Shown piece by piece: positions 60,292 through 64,000 of a stretch of 64,000 nt of DNA. The translations under genes and the position numbers were made by a program. The notes under the pieces were generated by a model. The model did no database searches. It saw only the letters and a program-made list of their open reading frames with translations, and had not been told where the DNA came from. Origin of the DNA: Papaver somniferum (Eukaryota; Streptophyta; Magnoliopsida; Ranunculales; Papaveraceae); assembly GCF_003573695.1 (NCBI RefSeq), contig NC_039367.1, positions 28,420,442 to 28,484,441 of the forward strand, given 5' to 3'. Every line of letters begins with the position of its first letter. Position 1 is the stretch's first letter.

Positions 60292-61735
60292 TCAAATATG
60301 CACAATGATGATCAAGTTTAGACAATGTTTAAACTTTTCACATGTCACTACTTTGGTGAGCATATCTGCTGGATTGTTGGCGGTTCCAATCTTTTCCAGC
60401 AGAATTTCGCCTTCTTCAACAATTTCGTGTACTTTGTGATATCGTACATTGATGTGCTTTGTTCGAGCGTGATAGACTTGGTTCTTAGCTAGGTGTATTG
60501 CACTTTCACTGTCATAATACGCTCTTACTTGCTCTTGTTGAATCCCCAACTCCTCAAACAAACCTTTCATCCAAACGGCTTCCGTTATACCTTCTACATC
60601 AACTATATATTCATCTCGGTTGTCGATAGTGCTACTTTTGGTTGTAAAGTTGACCTCCAACTTATCGATCCACTTGCAATTGTAAAAACATACCCAGTAG
60701 TGGATCGAAACTTGTCCAAATCACCAGCGTAATCAAAATCACAATATCCTATTACTTTGCAACCAGTTCTCTCATTCCGTGAGAACTTCAATCCAACATC
60801 TATGGTACCTTGAATATACCACAGAATCCACTTCACATCCTTCCAATGTTCCTTCCCTGGATTATGCATATATCTACTAACCACACTAATAACTTGTGAA
60901 ATATCATGCCTAGTGCATACCATAGCATACATAAGGCTTCCAACAACACTTGCATATGGTATTTGATCCATTAACATCTTCTCCTCCACTGTTCTTTGTG
61001 ACTGTTCAGCATTCAACTTAAAGTGTCGAGCTAGAGGTTGTGTTACCGGTTTAGTCTTGTCATCTAAACCGAAACGCTTCAATACCTTTTTCAAATAAGA
61101 CTTTTGAGAAAGACTAATAGTGCCAGATTTCATATCTCTCTCAATTTTCATGCCCAAAATTTTCCTTGCTTCACCGAGATCTTTCATCTCAAATTCACTA
61201 CTCAACTGATTTTTCAATTGTTGAATCTCCACCTCACTCTTAGACGCAATAAGCATGTCATCTACGTATAAGAGTAAGTAGATAAAGGATACATCTTGGA
61301 GCTGTTTGAAGTACACACAAGAGTCATAGTTGCTGCTTGTGTACTTTTGTGTCTTCATAAACTTGTCGAATCGTTTGTACCACTGCCTTGGAGACTGCTT
61401 CAATCCATACAACGATCTCTTCAAGTTACATACCAAATCTTCTTTACCCGCTACTTCAAACCCCTTAGGTTGCTTCATATAAATTGTCTCCTCCAAGTCA
61501 CCGTGTAAGAAAGCAGTTTTTACATCGAGTTGTACAAGCTCAAGATCAAACTGCGCCACCAAATCAAGTAAAATTATAATATAAGTATGCTTAACCACTG
61601 GAGAAAACACTTCGTTATAGTCAATCCCTTCCCTTTGCGCGTATCTCTTAGCTACCAACCTTGCTTTGTATCTTACGTTGCTTGTAATTGGAGATCCTTC
61701 CTTCTTTTTATATACCCACTTGCATCCAATTGCTT
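60292..61735 (-). pseudogene. Copia reverse transcriptase and RNase H (59-63 kb element)
   Basis: The frame 61658-60603 follows LPKG then a stop (TAA, 61737-61739, where Gln is expected). It contains REGIDYNEVFSPVV, AFLHGDLEETIYMKQP, SLYGLKQSPRQWYKR and the intact catalytic box LLLYVDDMLIASKS, then the connection region up to ALSTTEM. A frameshift at the STTEAEY position continues in 60660-60292: EELGIQQEQVRAYYDSESAI, HARTKHINVRYH and PADMLTKVVTCEKF. Long undamaged stretches suggest a fairly recent death. Confidence 0.9.
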
Positions 61736-62076
61736 TTTATCCTTTAGGTAGTTCCACCAGCTCCCAAGTTCCATTCATGTCAAGAGAATCCATCTCTTCA
61801 CTCATGGATTTCTCCCAATCCACCTTTTCAACTGTCTTGACGGCTTGTTTATAAGTTGAAGGAATTTCTTCTTCTACAATCTGTAATGCATATGCAACTA
61901 AATCTCCAAATCATTCTGGTTTGCGAGTATTTCTTGGTTCTTTCCTATGAGCAATACTATCATAATATGTAGCTTCTTCTTGTAATTCAGGTCGTGTTTC
62001 TTCTACTTGTACCTCTTGTTCTGGTTCTTGGGTTGATCCATCAGTTGTTCCCAATTCTAAGTCTTCATCAGAACCA

Positions 62077-63768
62077 TCATCTTCTAAAATTCTCGTCTAC
62101 ATGGAAAGACTTCGCTGGTTTCTCATTTAATTCAAACACCTCCATTTGCCGACTTACTTCATTCGTTTCAGATGATTTATTCTTCCACATCGCAATCTCA
62201 TTAAAGGTAACGTCCTTACTTATCACTACCTTCTTCGACTCAGGACACCATAACTTGTATCCCTTTACCCCTGATTGAAAACCTTCGAAAATGGATTTCT
62301 TGGCTCTAGGATCAAGTTTTCCTTCCCTCACATGATAATAAGTGGGACAACCAAATACATGCAACATATCATAATCTGAAACTGGTTTACCATAGCATAC
62401 TTCCATCGGTGTTTTACCTTCTAGTGACGTTGTTGGCAACCTATTCACTAGGTGACACGCATATTCCACAGCTGCAACCCAAAAATGCTTGCCTAATCCA
62501 GCATTAGACAACATACATCGTACTTTCTCCAGTAATGTACGATTCATGTGCTCTGCCACCCCATTCTATTGTGGAGTCTCCCTTACTGTGAAATGACGCT
62601 CAATGCCTTCATCTTCACAAATTCGCAGGAACGGATCATACTTGTACTCACCACCATTTTCTGATCTTAAGGCCTTCATTTTCCTTCTAGTTTTCATGTC
62701 GACCTTCTTCTTCCACTTCAAAAATATTCCCAAAACTGCATCCTTTGTATTCATGGTGTACACCCATACTTTTCTGGTGAAGTCATCTATAAAGGAGACA
62801 AAATATATTTTACCTCTCAAGGATGCAGTTCTTGAAGGTCCCCATACATCTGTGTGAACATAGTCTAGAACTCCCTTGGTGGTGCTTTTACCGGTCATAA
62901 ACTTCATTCTAGTTCTCTTACCCTTCACACAATGTTCACAAAATCCCAACTTGCTGCATGATTTTATGTCTTTCAACAAGCCTTGCGAAGTCAGCTTTTG
63001 CAAAGACTTTTCTCCGGTATGCCCTAAACACATATGCCATAGTTTGGTAGTGTCCGAATCAACACTATCCGATACTGCTGCAATTCCTTCACCCACACTT
63101 GTGTTTCCTTGTAGAAAATACAAGTTTCCATGTTTCAAACCTTTCATAACGACTAGCCCATTGGAATATACCTTCAAAACTCCACCTTTCAGTGTTATCT
63201 CGAAGCCTCGTGAGTCAAGTTCACCAACTGAGATCAGATTTTTCTTCAGTTCTGATACAAAACGAACATCTTCAAGCTCTTGAACGACACAATCATTCAT
63301 CTTCAAACAGATCTTCCCAATCCCTTCAACTTTACAAGTATTATTGTTACCCATAAACACCCTTGGTCCATCAAACTTTTCAAACTTAACGAACCAGTCC
63401 TTCCTAGGACACATATGGTAGGAAGCTGCACAATCTATAATCCATTCAGTTGTATCTGCAACTAGTGCGGATTCATGGACAATCATCGAGAAATTGTCAT
63501 ACTCATCGTCTTCAATAGCACCAGACTTGATTTCAGCAATATTTGCATCTAAACTCTTCTTCTTTTCCTTGTTCTTTGCTTTAGGACAATCCTTCTTCCA
63601 ATGTCCAGTCTGATGACAAAAAGAACATTTCATTATATGTTGAGATCTTTGATTTAGATTTCGATTTGAACCTTGATTTACCTGATTCTGACAAGATTCC
63701 TTTGTTGGCATTGTAAGTTGTATCCAGACATGCTTGCCTCCCAGTGTGACGTATTTGAGTATGTGCAT
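62077..63768 (-). pseudogene. Copia Gag knuckle, protease and integrase (59-63 kb element)
   Basis: Starts in a partial Gag with knuckle CSFCHQTGHWKKDC. The protease region reads WIIDCAASYHMCPRKDW; the active-site triplet is DCA where DSG or DTG is needed. The integrase has LWHMCLGHTGEKSLQKLTSQ, CEHCVKGKRTRMKF, HTDVWGPSRTASLRGKIYFV, FIDDFTRKVWVYTM and RSENGGEYKYDPF. It then stops at a TAG (62566-62568) in the TPQQNG motif and continues AEHMNRTLLEKVRCMLSN to 62077. One histidine of the usual HxxRLGH region is changed (LWHMCLGH). Confidence 0.88.
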
Positions 63769-63775
63769 ATAATAG

Positions 63776-64000
63776 CAAGGGGGGCCTTAGTCGAAGATGG
63801 AATGTCTAATTTATACTGTATGCGCCTAACACCTAACTACCCAGATGTGCTTAGTTTGGCTATAACCATCAGAAGGGTTATCTGGTTCCTTAACCGAGTT
63901 ATCCGAATATAATTATAGTGGGTTCTTCTATGAAATATTCTTACTATTGGCTTCTGAACTTACACCAACTTGATATTGGACATTCATTGTGACCATATGA
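63776..64000. other. Unassigned right edge
   Basis: About 225 bp following the end of recognisable copia sequence. I see no Gag N-terminus, primer site or LTR here and no other gene. Confidence 0.45.

Larger units (their letters stand above)
59686..63775 (-). mobile_element. Ty1/copia element (Tork-like), 5' end not found
   Basis: On the minus strand from about 63770: a Gag knuckle, protease, integrase, reverse transcriptase, RNase H, polypurine tract (CAAGGTGGAGAAT, 60084-60096) and 3' LTR (59686-60083). The N-terminal Gag domain, primer site and 5' LTR are not found before 64000, so the element is truncated near 63770 or continues beyond an unrecognised insertion. Confidence 0.85.

Overview
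The window is plant nuclear DNA, most likely from a dicot with a repeat-rich genome. The evidence is genes with GT-AG introns, plant retrotransposon families (Ty3/gypsy Athila-like and Ty1/copia), plant DNA transposons (hAT, PIF/Harbinger-like, Mutator-like, MITEs) and plant host genes (sucrose synthase, plant-type dynein light chain). I cannot name the species. There is no tRNA, rRNA, operon or CRISPR array.

Layout. 1-717: unassigned sequence. 726-13948: a 13.2-kb hAT transposon on the minus strand with a perfect 8-bp target duplication. Its transposase gene is split by a younger 9.1-kb gag-only LTR retrotransposon (2789-11935) that has its own perfect 5-bp duplication. 14257-17960: a PIF/Harbinger-type element with TTA flanks. 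Instead of a DDE transposase it carries a decayed plant-mobile-domain (PMD) gene and a convergent Myb/SANT-like gene. 18140-18292: a deleted copy of part of the dynein light chain gene. 18420-24000: a sucrose synthase pseudogene split by a copia element (18465-23370, TSD gggtg).

24000-32420 is the gene island. It holds a two-exon dynein light chain gene (25849-26721, minus) and a four-exon gene of unknown function (27362-29930, minus). Between and beside them lie five or six short non-autonomous DNA transposons, several with clear target duplications. 33165-34400 holds an RNase H-like relic and two minisatellites.

34400-64000 is almost wholly retrotransposon. A non-autonomous copia element of SIRE/Maximus type (34592-43475) sits inside the gag of a minus-strand gypsy element whose long terminal repeat follows (43924 to about 45814). 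Next come a 3'-truncated Athila-like gypsy element on the plus strand (45815 to about 54109) and a minus-strand copia element without its 3' LTR (about 54110-58778), abutting it. The last is a second copia element (from 59686) that loses recognisable coding near 63770. Apart from the gag-only element, most transposon genes carry stops or frameshifts.

Most noteworthy are the gag-only retrotransposon with an intact ORF and near-identical LTRs, its gag similarity to the Athila-like element in the same window, and the PMD plus Myb cargo of the PIF-like element. All calls come from reading the sequence; no database search was run.
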